The translations under genes and the position numbers were made by a program. Below are positions 1 through 7,550 of a stretch of 64,000 nt of DNA, piece after piece (within the stretch, counting starts at the first letter, position 1; each line of letters starts with the position of its first letter). Origin of the DNA: Alphaproteobacteria bacterium. GTDB lineage: Bacteria; Pseudomonadota; Alphaproteobacteria; JANQMY01. Under the pieces are notes generated by a model. That model was not told the origin of the DNA, did no database searches, and worked only from the letters and a program-made list of their open reading frames with translations. Location: the NCBI GenBank assembly GCA_028289425.1, contig JANQPL010000017.1:434001-498000 (forward strand). Reading direction: 5' to 3'.

Positions 1-38
1 GCTCGCCCTCAGGATGAGGAAATCCGTTTGGGCTTCTC

Positions 39-95
39 GGTGACCTCACCCTGAGGAACCGTCCAAAGGGCGGTGTCTCGAAGGGCGAGGTCACC
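39..95. repeat. Intergenic hairpin repeat, alphaproteobacterial type
   Basis: Outer arms 39-52 and 82-95 (GGTGACCTCACCCT and AGGGCGAGGTCACC) pair over 14 bp with one mismatch. Inner arms 58-64 and 68-74 (ACCGTCC / GGGCGGT) form a second stem. The element resembles the widespread short palindromic repeats of alphaproteobacteria that carry a CTCACCCTGAGG motif and an inverted CGAAGGGCGAGG end. A partial copy of the end (CTCGCCCTCAGGATGAGG) lies at 3-20, so the window may start inside a second copy. Bases 96-260 show no gene or clear signal. Confidence 0.6.
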
Positions 96-260
96 AAACA
101 TAACTCTCATACTTGACAGGTGTGGGAGATCAGATGCCGCATCCGACACCGGCGCATCCCTAAACTTTAAACTTTGTTTACGAAGCGGCATTTAGGGCCG
201 ATTAGGCTCTTTGGGGTTTGATGGTCGGCATCACACAACGACAAACCCGGCCCGCCCCCA

Positions 261-500
261 ATGTTCGATACGTCGCGCCCATCGCTTTGGAAATTTGGAC
301 TCGCCCAAGGTGCCGCCTTTTCGCTGCTTTGGGGCAGCCTCATGTGGCTGTGCCAATGGCAGCACCAACTGTTCATGACGCCGGTCACGGCCATTGTCAC
401 GTCGGTGCTGGCGGGCGCGGGGTTCGGCTATGCGATGATGCGCGTGAAGCAACACCACTATTATTTGCGACTAAACCAGGAGCAGGACACGGACGGCTAG
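261..500 (+). CDS. Small predicted membrane protein, unknown function
   Basis: 79 residues. Two hydrophobic stretches, about 16-32 and 39-58, suggest a two-helix inner-membrane hairpin followed by a charged tail (RVKQHHYYLRLNQEQD). I recognise no family. The ATG is the first in frame and gives a plausible N-terminus, but no strong ribosome site is visible. The stop TAG (498-500) shares the CTAG tetramer with the stop of the convergent ArsR gene. It could be a spurious ORF, but composition and the membrane pattern argue for a real small protein. Confidence 0.5.
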   Translation: MFDTSRPSLWKFGLAQGAAFSLLWGSLMWLCQWQHQLFMTPVTAIVTSVLAGAGFGYAMMRVKQHHYYLRLNQEQDTDG

Positions 501-838
501 CCGCTCTTGACGGTTTCCTGTTCCATGTCGGTTTTCATCTTGTCCAGCAGGGTCACCGCCTCTGCCGCGTAAGCACCGATCCACCGGTCGTGGATGCGTT
601 TGATCGGAATGGCGTTGAGGTAATTCCAGCGCACGCGGCCCACGCGGCGCACCAGCACCAGGTCCGCATCCTCCAACACCCGCAAATGCTGCATCACCGT
701 GCACCGGTCCAGATGCGCGAACAGGGCGCACAGCTCTCCCGTTGTCTGCGGATTGTCGCGCAGTGCATCGAGCACTTCACGGCGCACGGGGGCTGCCAGG
801 GCCTTGAAAACCTTGTCGTCCTTTTTTGTCTTTGACAT
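497..838 (-). CDS. ArsR/SmtB-family transcriptional regulator
   Basis: 113 residues with a winged helix: FKALAAPVRREVLDALRD followed by TTGELCALF and a recognition helix (RCTVMQHLRVLEDADLV), then the wing RRVGRVRWNYLN. This is the pattern of the ArsR subgroup paired with SRPBCC proteins. I place the start at 838 (MSKTKKDDK). A start at 868 would add ten residues encoded by the A+T-rich operator, which is unlikely. The gene is divergent from the SRPBCC gene at 886, the usual arrangement of a regulator and its target. No metal-binding CxC motif is obvious, so metal sensing is not implied. Confidence 0.88.
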   Translation of the reverse strand: MSKTKKDDKVFKALAAPVRREVLDALRDNPQTTGELCALFAHLDRCTVMQHLRVLEDADLVLVRRVGRVRWNYLNAIPIKRIHDRWIGAYAAEAVTLLDKMKTDMEQETVKSG

Positions 839-856
839 GTTATAAATATATAACAT
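837..856. promoter_or_regulatory. Inverted-repeat operator between ArsR and SRPBCC genes
   Basis: Perfect 8-bp arms ATGTTATA (837-844) and TATAACAT (849-856) flank a 4-bp centre AATA. The left arm includes the ArsR start codon on the minus strand. ArsR-family operators are short A+T-rich inverted repeats, so binding here would repress both divergent genes. Inference from position and symmetry only. Confidence 0.65.
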
Positions 857-885
857 AATATAGAGCAAAACAAGGAGGCAATACG

Positions 886-1347
886 ATGGATCTCAAATTT
901 GACGTGACGGTTCGGATCGACCGACCGGTGGCAGAGGTATTTGAAGCCGTGGTCAACCCGGAAAAACTCTCAGCCTACTTCACCACCGGCGGCGCCAAGG
1001 GACGCATCGAAACCGGCGCGACGGTCACCTGGGATTTTCATGACTACCCGGGCGCCTTCCCTGTGAAGGTGGTGGAAGTGGAAAAAGACCGGCGCATCAT
1101 CCTGCAATGGCAGGCCGAAGATGTGGATAAGGAAAAGGACGAACCCTACAACTCCACCGTCACCATGCGTTTTGAACCGATGGATGACGGCCGCACCTTG
1201 GTGTCGATTGCGGAAGAAGGCTGGCGCGATACGCCGAACGGGCTGAAGGCGTCTTACGGCAATTGCCAGGGCTGGACGCAAATGCAATGCGCGCTCAAAG
1301 CCTATCTGGAGCACGGCATTAATTTGCGCAAAGGCTATTTCAAATAG
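886..1347 (+). CDS. SRPBCC (AHSA1/START-like) domain protein
   Basis: 153 residues spanning a single helix-grip fold: LKFDVTVRIDRPVAEVFEAV at the N-terminus, GATVTWDFHDYPG in the middle and a C-terminal helix with GWTQMQCALKAYLEHG. The family binds hydrophobic ligands or acts on Hsp90 (AHSA1); the true ligand is unknown. Ribosome site AAGGAGG sits 7 bp before the ATG. It is divergent from an ArsR regulator and probably controlled by the operator at 837-856. The gene ends 3 bp before the convergent gene at 1351. Confidence 0.85.
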   Translation: MDLKFDVTVRIDRPVAEVFEAVVNPEKLSAYFTTGGAKGRIETGATVTWDFHDYPGAFPVKVVEVEKDRRIILQWQAEDVDKEKDEPYNSTVTMRFEPMDDGRTLVSIAEEGWRDTPNGLKASYGNCQGWTQMQCALKAYLEHGINLRKGYFK

Positions 1348-1350
1348 CGC

Positions 1351-2607
1351 TTACCACCGCGTGGTTTTGCTGCCGCTTACGATCGTACCGTCCGCCTGCA
1401 AGGTCAACAGCCAGGCATCGCCATCCTCTTTGGACGGATCGTAAGAGCGGCCGACAAACAGAAGAGTGTCGTCGTCCAACTCGGTCATATCGGTAATGGC
1501 GGAATCGAAGGACCGCACAAGAGTTTGCCGCCAGATTGGAGTGCCGTCCGCCGCCAAACGCACGATCGCTATCGTGACGTCCTGACCTTTCTTGGGGAAG
1601 GACTGCAGGACCATGACAAAGTCGCCATTGGCGGCACGCAAGCTGGTGGCGGGCAATGTGGCGGCGGCGCTTTTCGGTTCCGACCAAAGTTCGGCGGGTT
1701 GTCCGGCGTCAAGCCGCGTCAGACTTACCGGGTCGCCCACATCGTCCGACAGCAAATGGCTGCGCCACAACATGGTGGTAAGAGCGTTCGGTGTGCCCCC
1801 GTCAAACGTGCCGAAGGACAGGCCAAGGGCCTTGCCGTTAAAGATCCGTTGTGTTGATCCCGATTGACGATCGATCCGCCAAATACCGGGCCGTGTGGGC
1901 TGGCCGAAATAGGAAAACCTGCCGGAGACAAGAAGGGCATCTGTGCCGACGTCTTCCCGGATATGAAACAATTTGACCCTTTCCTCCGTCAGCGGAGCAA
2001 ATTGTTCGGTCATCCGTCCGTCGAAACCAAGTTCCAAAAAGACCGGCCGTTCTTCCTCCGGCTTCAGCTTTTCCGCCTGTTCGTCATCCTCAGGTTTTCG
2101 GATATGGGGTTGCAAAACCGCAAGCGCCGTGTCCCGACGGGCCAGCAGATTGGTGGCCGACAGGTTTTGCTCCCCCTGAAACGGACGCATCCAAAGGCGG
2201 CGGCCATCCTTGTCCAGCTTGACCAACAGCGCATCGTTCTTTTCCGGATTGTCAAGGCGCCGTGTGGATCCCCCGAGCAAGACGCTGCCATCCGGCAGGG
2301 CAAGTCCTGACAGGAAATTACTGCCACCCGTTGGTGTCAACGAAACGAGCCAACGCACTCCGCCGCACGGATCTGTCTTAAACGCGAAGGCTTGTGTTTC
2401 GTCATTGTCAAGGACGCGCGCGCCAAACAAAACCAGGTCGCCGTCCGACGTCGGAACAACGCCTTGCGCGGTTTCGGTTTTGCCGGTGCCGGCCAACCAT
2501 TCGCCCAGTGGGGCGGGGCACGCGTCTGCCGTTTGAGCTCCCCCCACAACGCCGTAGCACAAAAGGCCGATCAAACAGGTTTGTCGCCAAAGCTTGTTGT
2601 TAGGCAC
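1351..2607 (-). CDS. Secreted beta-propeller-like protein, unknown function
   Basis: 418 residues from a GTG start at 2607. Signal peptide about 1-29 (hydrophobic CLIGLLCYGVVGG, then AQTADA). The mature part shows repeated blades of the form GGVRWLVSL / DGRRLWMRPF / DGTPIWRQTL followed by hydrophobic strands and LPDGSVLLGG, GDFVMVLQ, DDTLLFVG. This WxxxL/G-D-L-V pattern suggests a six- or seven-bladed propeller, likely periplasmic. No catalytic motif is visible. It is the only gene on its strand here and is convergent with the SRPBCC gene. Confidence 0.6.
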   Translation of the reverse strand: MPNNKLWRQTCLIGLLCYGVVGGAQTADACPAPLGEWLAGTGKTETAQGVVPTSDGDLVLFGARVLDNDETQAFAFKTDPCGGVRWLVSLTPTGGSNFLSGLALPDGSVLLGGSTRRLDNPEKNDALLVKLDKDGRRLWMRPFQGEQNLSATNLLARRDTALAVLQPHIRKPEDDEQAEKLKPEEERPVFLELGFDGRMTEQFAPLTEERVKLFHIREDVGTDALLVSGRFSYFGQPTRPGIWRIDRQSGSTQRIFNGKALGLSFGTFDGGTPNALTTMLWRSHLLSDDVGDPVSLTRLDAGQPAELWSEPKSAAATLPATSLRAANGDFVMVLQSFPKKGQDVTIAIVRLAADGTPIWRQTLVRSFDSAITDMTELDDDTLLFVGRSYDPSKEDGDAWLLTLQADGTIVSGSKTTRW

Positions 2608-2787
2608 AATCCATACCTGCTATTATTCCCCCTGAAGTTCTTCATGGCGGCGACAGGGCCCCATGCGTAAGTGAGACGGTTTTCAGCCCCCATATGAACC
2701 GAGAATTCGCACCATTTGAAGCCAGGTTGCAAGACCCGGGTGCGAGACTTTGTGCGCGCCATACGGGGTTGCTTGCAAAAAATTGGG

Positions 2788-2939
2788 ATGAACCCCATGC
2801 ACCCATCTTTGTCGGTGGGCTTGTCCTCCCCGCTCCCCCTGCCCAACCACCCGAACCAGGGTACCCTTGGGGCGGTTGGGCCGGGGGAGCGGGGAGGCGT
2901 GGGATCAAAAAACTGTATGAACCCCATGCACCCATCTTT
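2788..2939. repeat. Compound repeat: direct repeats flanking a GC-rich hairpin
   Basis: A 23-bp sequence (core ATGAACCCCATGCACCCATC) occurs identically at 2788-2810 and 2917-2939. Between them lies a long inverted repeat, arms 2825-2851 and 2871-2897, matching at 25 of 27 positions, with a small inner palindrome AGGGTACCCT (2858-2867). It fills most of the 451-bp gap between the genes ending at 2607 and starting at 3059. No ORF here is convincing. The design suggests a dispersed palindromic element or MITE relic rather than a simple terminator. Confidence 0.6.
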
Positions 2940-3058
2940 TTGGGTCTGAAAATGTCCCATGTTGAAACAATCAGCGGGCCTGTGCCCCTCTCATTAGACG
3001 GGTGGTGCGGCACGGCAAACTCTTCACAAATGCAAGTCATGAACGGAGCAACGTAAGT

Positions 3059-5371
3059 ATGGTTCAATTTGGAGTTGGGCAGCCTGTCCCCCGCACCGAG
3101 GACAATCGTCTGGTGATCGGGAACGGGAGCTACACGGACGACATCACGGAACCCAATCAGGCCCATGCGTATATGCTGCGCTCTCCTATGGCACATGCAA
3201 AGATCACCTCGATCGATACGTCGGATGCCAAAGCGGCGCCAGGCGTGATCGCGGTCTATACCGGCGCCGATATCGAGGCAGCGGGCATCGGACTTGTGCC
3301 GTGTCTTGTGGCGGTCCTGCCAAATCGCGACGGCAGCAAAATGCAATTGCCGCCGCGGCCGCTGCTTCAGAAAGACTTTGTGCGGTATGTGGGCGATTCC
3401 GTCGCCATGGTGGTGGCGGAAACCCCCAATCAGGCCAAAGATGCGGCTGAGTTGATCTTTGTGGACTACGAAGAACTGCCGGCCATATCGGACACGGAAG
3501 CGGCTGCGGCACCCGATGCGGTCAAGGCCTGGACCGACGGCCCTTCTAATGTCTGCTTCGATTGGGAATTCGGTGACGAAGCCAAGGCGGAAGAAGTGTT
3601 TCAATCCGCAGCTCACGTGACCAAGCTCCGGCTAGTGAACAACCGGGTTGTGGTCAATTCCATGGAGCCGCGCGCAGCGGCGGCCACCTATGATGCGGCA
3701 ACGGATCGTTACACCCTCACCCTGGGCAGCCAGGGGGTGCACCGTATGCGGCAGCAGATCTGCCAGCAGATTTTGAATATTCCGGAAGAGAAGCTCCGTG
3801 TGGTGACGAAAGACGTTGGCGGCGGCTTCGGCATGAAAGGGTTCATGTTCCCCGAATATCCGCTAGTGGTGTGGGCCGCCCAAAAAACCGGTCGTCCCGT
3901 CAAATGGACGGGGGAGCGGTCGGATGCCTTCCTGACCGACACCCAGGGGCGCGATCAAGTAACCAACGCGGAACTTGCGCTCGATGAGGGAGGCAAGATT
4001 CTGGCGGTGCGCATGGAGACCATCGCTAGTGTTGGCGCCTATGGATCGCAATTCGGTCCTGCAATCCCGACCCTTGCCGCCGTCGGCATGCATGCGGGCG
4101 TCTATAACGTTCCGGTACAGTATAATCATGTGCGTTGTGTACTGACCAACACCACACCGGTGGATGCCTATCGCGGGGCAGGGCGCCCGGAGGCGAGCTA
4201 TATTATCGAACGGCTGGTGGACACGGCGGCAAAGGAACTCGGCCTTACGCCGGATGAATTGCGTAAACGCAACTTCGTGCGGCCGGACCAGATGCCTTAT
4301 GACTCGCCGTCGGGGGTGAATTTCGACAGCGGGGAATTCGAGCGCAACCTCATCGACGCCTACCAGAAAGCCGATGTGTCGGGTTTTGATGCGCGGCAAA
4401 AACAGCGCCGGGCGCACGGTCAGCTCTCCGGCTTGGGCGTCTCCTACTATGTGGAGCGCACGGGCGGATCCAACATCGAATACGCCCAGATCGAGATCAA
4501 TCCGGATGAAACCGTCGTTGTTTGGATCGGTACCCAGTCCACGGGGCAGGGGCATGAGACGGCGTTTGCGCAAGTGGTCGCCGACAAGCTCGGCATTCCT
4601 TTTGCAAGCATCACGGTGCGCAGTGGCGATACGTCGAAGCTAGGCAAAGGCACCGGCACGGGTGGGTCGCGCTCGGCCTATCTGGGCAGCGGGGCCGCCA
4701 CGGAAGCGTCCAATGACGCCATCGAGAAAGGCAAGTCCATCGCCTCTAACGAATTGGAGGCTGCTGCCGCCGACATTGTCTATGGGGACGGTGCGTTCAG
4801 CATCGCCGGCACCGACCGATCCATCGGCTTGTTCGACGTGGCGCGCATTGCGGCAACCCAGGCCCAGGGCGACGACATTCAGGCATTGGTGGGCGATGGG
4901 GTCTATGAGCAGGAAGGCAACACCTATCCCAATGGCTGCCACATCTGCGAAGTGGTGATTGACCCCGAAACAGGTGTTACGTCCATCGACCGCTACACGG
5001 CCGTCGATGATTTCGGCACGGTGGTGAACCCCTTGTTGCTCGCCGGTCAAGTGCATGGCGGCATCGTTCAGGGGCTTGGCCAAGCCATTGGGGAGAACAC
5101 GGTCTATGACGGGTCAGGCCAGCTTTTGTCGGGCACATTCATGGACTATTGGATGCCGCGGGCCGACGATTTCCCCATATTCGATTTTTCCTACAATGAA
5201 GTTCCGTGTACGAAGAATCCATTCGGCATCAAAGGGTGTGGAGAGGCGGGCACGGTGGGTGCGCTGGGCGCCTATGTGAATGCGGTGGTCGATGCGTTAA
5301 AGGACCGCGACATCACCCATATCGACATGCCCATTACGCCGGAGAAAATTTGGAATGTACTTCATTCATAA
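3059..5371 (+). CDS. Molybdenum hydroxylase large subunit (xanthine dehydrogenase family)
   Basis: 770 residues, the molybdopterin-binding catalytic chain of the xanthine dehydrogenase / aldehyde oxidase / CO dehydrogenase family. The N-terminal domain (about 1-120) is followed by the Mo-cofactor domain with GGGFGMKGF, AYRGAGRPE, TGQGHET and the terminal GCGEAG motif, whose Glu729 is the expected catalytic base. The CoxL-specific Cys-Ser active loop is absent, so CO oxidation is unlikely and a hydroxylase acting on an aldehyde or N-heterocycle is more probable. I choose the ATG at 3059 (MVQFGVGQP) over 3002 by homology of the N-terminus. No FeS or FAD subunit gene is adjacent; an SDR follows 43 bp downstream. 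Confidence 0.88.
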   Translation: MVQFGVGQPVPRTEDNRLVIGNGSYTDDITEPNQAHAYMLRSPMAHAKITSIDTSDAKAAPGVIAVYTGADIEAAGIGLVPCLVAVLPNRDGSKMQLPPRPLLQKDFVRYVGDSVAMVVAETPNQAKDAAELIFVDYEELPAISDTEAAAAPDAVKAWTDGPSNVCFDWEFGDEAKAEEVFQSAAHVTKLRLVNNRVVVNSMEPRAAAATYDAATDRYTLTLGSQGVHRMRQQICQQILNIPEEKLRVVTKDVGGGFGMKGFMFPEYPLVVWAAQKTGRPVKWTGERSDAFLTDTQGRDQVTNAELALDEGGKILAVRMETIASVGAYGSQFGPAIPTLAAVGMHAGVYNVPVQYNHVRCVLTNTTPVDAYRGAGRPEASYIIERLVDTAAKELGLTPDELRKRNFVRPDQMPYDSPSGVNFDSGEFERNLIDAYQKADVSGFDARQKQRRAHGQLSGLGVSYYVERTGGSNIEYAQIEINPDETVVVWIGTQSTGQGHETAFAQVVADKLGIPFASITVRSGDTSKLGKGTGTGGSRSAYLGSGAATEASNDAIEKGKSIASNELEAAAADIVYGDGAFSIAGTDRSIGLFDVARIAATQAQGDDIQALVGDGVYEQEGNTYPNGCHICEVVIDPETGVTSIDRYTAVDDFGTVVNPLLLAGQVHGGIVQGLGQAIGENTVYDGSGQLLSGTFMDYWMPRADDFPIFDFSYNEVPCTKNPFGIKGCGEAGTVGALGAYVNAVVDALKDRDITHIDMPITPEKIWNVLHS

Positions 5372-5414
5372 AAAATCTGCCGCAACGGGCAGCAGCTAAG
5401 GAGAGGAATGCATC

Positions 5415-6188
5415 ATGGGTGTTATGGATCTGTTCAGTTTGGACGGTAAAGCGGCGGTGGTGACGGGCGCGGGCAAGGGCATTGGCCGCGGCATTTCGCT
5501 CGCTCTTGCGCAAGCGGGCGCCAATGTGGTGGTCGCCTCGCGCAGCAAGGACGATCTTGAGTCTCTCGCGCAGGAAATCGAAAAATGCGGCCGTCGCGCC
5601 TTGGTGTGCCCGACCGATGTGACCGATCAGGGCCAGCTTGATGCCCTGGCCGCCGCTGCAACAAAGGAATTCGGCGCTGTCGATATTTGGGTCAATAATG
5701 CGGGTGGCATTCCCGATGCCACACCGCGTTTCCTAACCCGTACGGAGTCCGATCATTGGGACCAGCAAATAGACCTCAATCTCAAAGCGGTGTGGACCGG
5801 CTGCGTGACCGCCGCCAAAGCGATGGGCAAGAACCAGGGCGCCATCATCAACATCTCGTCGCGCGCGTCTTACGGGCCTCAATTCATGAATGGCCCCTAC
5901 GGGGCGTCAAAAGCGGCGGTGAACAGTCTGACTGCCACCTTCAGCCGCGAACTTGCGCCGAACATTCGCATCAATGCGGTGGCCCCGGGGCCGATCCCCA
6001 CACAGAACTTTGTCGAATGCATGGGCACGGACACGCCGGAAAAAGAAGAAGCGCTCAAGAAGCAAATCGGCATTCCCCTTGAGCGCTATGGAAAGGAAGA
6101 AGACATCGGCGCGGCCGTCGTATATTTGGCCTCGCCCGCAGCGTCCTGGATTACCGGGCAGGTCTTGTACGTGACCGGCGGTCTTTAG
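5415..6188 (+). CDS. SDR-family oxidoreductase
   Basis: 257 residues, classical short-chain dehydrogenase/reductase. NAD(P)-binding TGAGKGIG near residue 18, NNAGG, the catalytic YGASK (Tyr-x3-Lys) and the PGPIPT segment are all present, with a C-terminal ITGQVLYVTGG typical of FabG-like members. A ribosome site AAGGAGAGG precedes the ATG. It probably shares a transcript with the molybdenum hydroxylase gene upstream, suggesting oxidation of an alcohol or aldehyde in the same route. Substrate unknown. Confidence 0.9.
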   Translation: MGVMDLFSLDGKAAVVTGAGKGIGRGISLALAQAGANVVVASRSKDDLESLAQEIEKCGRRALVCPTDVTDQGQLDALAAAATKEFGAVDIWVNNAGGIPDATPRFLTRTESDHWDQQIDLNLKAVWTGCVTAAKAMGKNQGAIINISSRASYGPQFMNGPYGASKAAVNSLTATFSRELAPNIRINAVAPGPIPTQNFVECMGTDTPEKEEALKKQIGIPLERYGKEEDIGAAVVYLASPAASWITGQVLYVTGGL

Positions 6189-6191
6189 TTT

Positions 6192-6767
6192 TTAAGAGGC
6201 GCTTTGGTCGGCCTTAAACGCCTCGATGCTGGCTTTTAAATCTCTGTACTCGGAACATCCGAACGTGCAGATATCGTCGAGCTTGGCAAGCTGTTCTTCG
6301 GCTTTCTCAAGCTCGCCCAGCTTGAGGTAAAGCTCGCCGAGATATTCGTTGGCCCCTTTGTGATTGGGCTTAACAGCCAGCGCTTGCATGTAGTAATCCA
6401 TGGCTGCGTCGTCTTGGTCGAGCTGGCGGTGGGCATAGCCCAGATAGTTGAGGATATCGGCGTTGCCCGGATGCTGTTCGTTCAATGCCAAGAGCATTGT
6501 GATGGCTTCGCTGTATTGTTCTTTGTTGATGAGTTTGACGGCCTGGCGGTATTCGCGCGAGCGGGTTGGGCTTGGGGGCCGTTCGCTCTCCGTGGATGTG
6601 GAGCCGCCAAATCCGCCACCACCCATGGAGCCGGCGGCAAAGCCGGTGCTGGTGAACGCGAACAACACAAGGGCTGTGAACAGGGTAATGGCAAAGCCCC
6701 ATGCCAGCCTGGGAGACGCAGTTTGCCGGATGGCAACGGCTCTTGATCGACGCGTTTGGTTTGCCAT
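6192..6767 (-). CDS. Membrane-anchored TPR protein
   Basis: 191 residues from ATG 6767, preceded by AAAGGAGG. A membrane segment at about 21-45 is followed by a Gly/Ser-rich linker (AGSMGGGGFGGST) and about three tetratricopeptide repeats (YRQAVKLINKEQYSEA, PGNADILNYLGYAHRQ, LYLKLGELEKAEEQL). The C-terminus holds a Cys pair in CTFGCSEYRDLK. TPRs mediate protein-protein contacts; the partner is unknown. The domain is probably periplasmic. It ends 3 bp from the convergent SDR stop. Confidence 0.7.
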   Translation of the reverse strand: MANQTRRSRAVAIRQTASPRLAWGFAITLFTALVLFAFTSTGFAAGSMGGGGFGGSTSTESERPPSPTRSREYRQAVKLINKEQYSEAITMLLALNEQHPGNADILNYLGYAHRQLDQDDAAMDYYMQALAVKPNHKGANEYLGELYLKLGELEKAEEQLAKLDDICTFGCSEYRDLKASIEAFKADQSAS

Positions 6768-6869
6768 GACGGCCTCCTTTGTGTGGGGAATGGTCACCGC
6801 CGCATCCTACCGGGCACCGGGGGGGTTACAAGAACGCAGCCACCCATGAGTCTTCACAATCCCGTAAGT

Positions 6870-6882
6870 TGACAAATTGTCA
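6870..6882. promoter_or_regulatory. Perfect 13-bp palindrome upstream of TetR gene
   Basis: TGACAA-A-TTGTCA, 44 bp before the TetR start at 6926. Its size and place fit an autoregulatory TetR operator. The same TGACAA/TTGTCA half-sites occur upstream of the second TonB receptor (16762-16818). Inference from sequence symmetry only. Confidence 0.5.
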
Positions 6883-6925
6883 GTTTTGGAAAATGATCCG
6901 GGAAAGGTTCGGCAACGGCGGTGAT

Positions 6926-7546
6926 ATGGAAAAGACGCTAGAGAGAAAACCCCAAGGACGCAAGGCAGAAAGCAGACGGCGGTTGCTCGATGCGGCGCGG
7001 CGGCTGTTTGTCGAACACGGCTATCACGACACGCGACCCCAGGACATCTCGAAAGAGGCGGGCGTCGGACACGGCACCTTCTACCTCCATTTTGAGGACA
7101 AGCGCGCCTGTTTCCTGGCTTTTGTCGATGAGGCGCGGGAAGAACTCAACCAGGAAGTCGATCATTATGTGGCCGATGCCACCTCGTTGGACGGCTTCAT
7201 ACGGGGCACGCTAACGGCCGTTTTTGCCTATTCCGCAAAGCATCCAGGGGTCTTGCGCGCCGCCGTCGCCGATATGGAAGTCATCGGCGGGGGCCCCGAA
7301 GCGGATCTGGAAGAGACCATCATGGATGTGTGGGGGGATGGCTGGACCGAAAGGATTATCGAAGTGGCCGCGGACGGCTTGGTCGATTCCGACTTTCATA
7401 TGCAGACGGTCGGGCATGCAATCCCCGGCCTGATCTATCAGGCCTTCCGGAATGCGGTTCGGCGCAACGTGCCCGAGGAAACGGCGATCGACACGCTGAC
7501 ACGCTTCATCGTGCGCGCCCTGCAGCCCCAACGAAACACCGACTAG
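6926..7546 (+). CDS. TetR/AcrR-family transcriptional regulator
   Basis: 206 residues. The helix-turn-helix spans about residues 10-60 (RRRLLDAARRLFVEHGYHDT, then DISKEAGVGHGTFYLHFEDK), followed by an all-helical ligand-binding domain. The start at ATG 6926 (MEKTLERKP) follows the palindrome; a start at 6779 would overlap the TPR gene and encode non-homologous sequence. It is first in a unit with the ferritin-like gene 4 bp downstream, an SDR and an LLM monooxygenase, so it probably regulates that unit in response to a hydrophobic substrate. Confidence 0.9.
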   Translation: MEKTLERKPQGRKAESRRRLLDAARRLFVEHGYHDTRPQDISKEAGVGHGTFYLHFEDKRACFLAFVDEAREELNQEVDHYVADATSLDGFIRGTLTAVFAYSAKHPGVLRAAVADMEVIGGGPEADLEETIMDVWGDGWTERIIEVAADGLVDSDFHMQTVGHAIPGLIYQAFRNAVRRNVPEETAIDTLTRFIVRALQPQRNTD

Positions 7547-7550
7547 GGAG

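Noticed and set aside
218-835. 205-codon plus-strand open frame across the ArsR gene
   Set aside because: It overlaps the small membrane protein in another frame and is antisense to the ArsR helix-turn-helix gene; no protein-like features.
2642-3616. 324-codon minus-strand open frame opposite the molybdenum hydroxylase start
   Set aside because: It runs through the repeat and antisense to a clear gene; composition is low-complexity and lacks any family motif. GC-rich coding DNA gives many such shadows.
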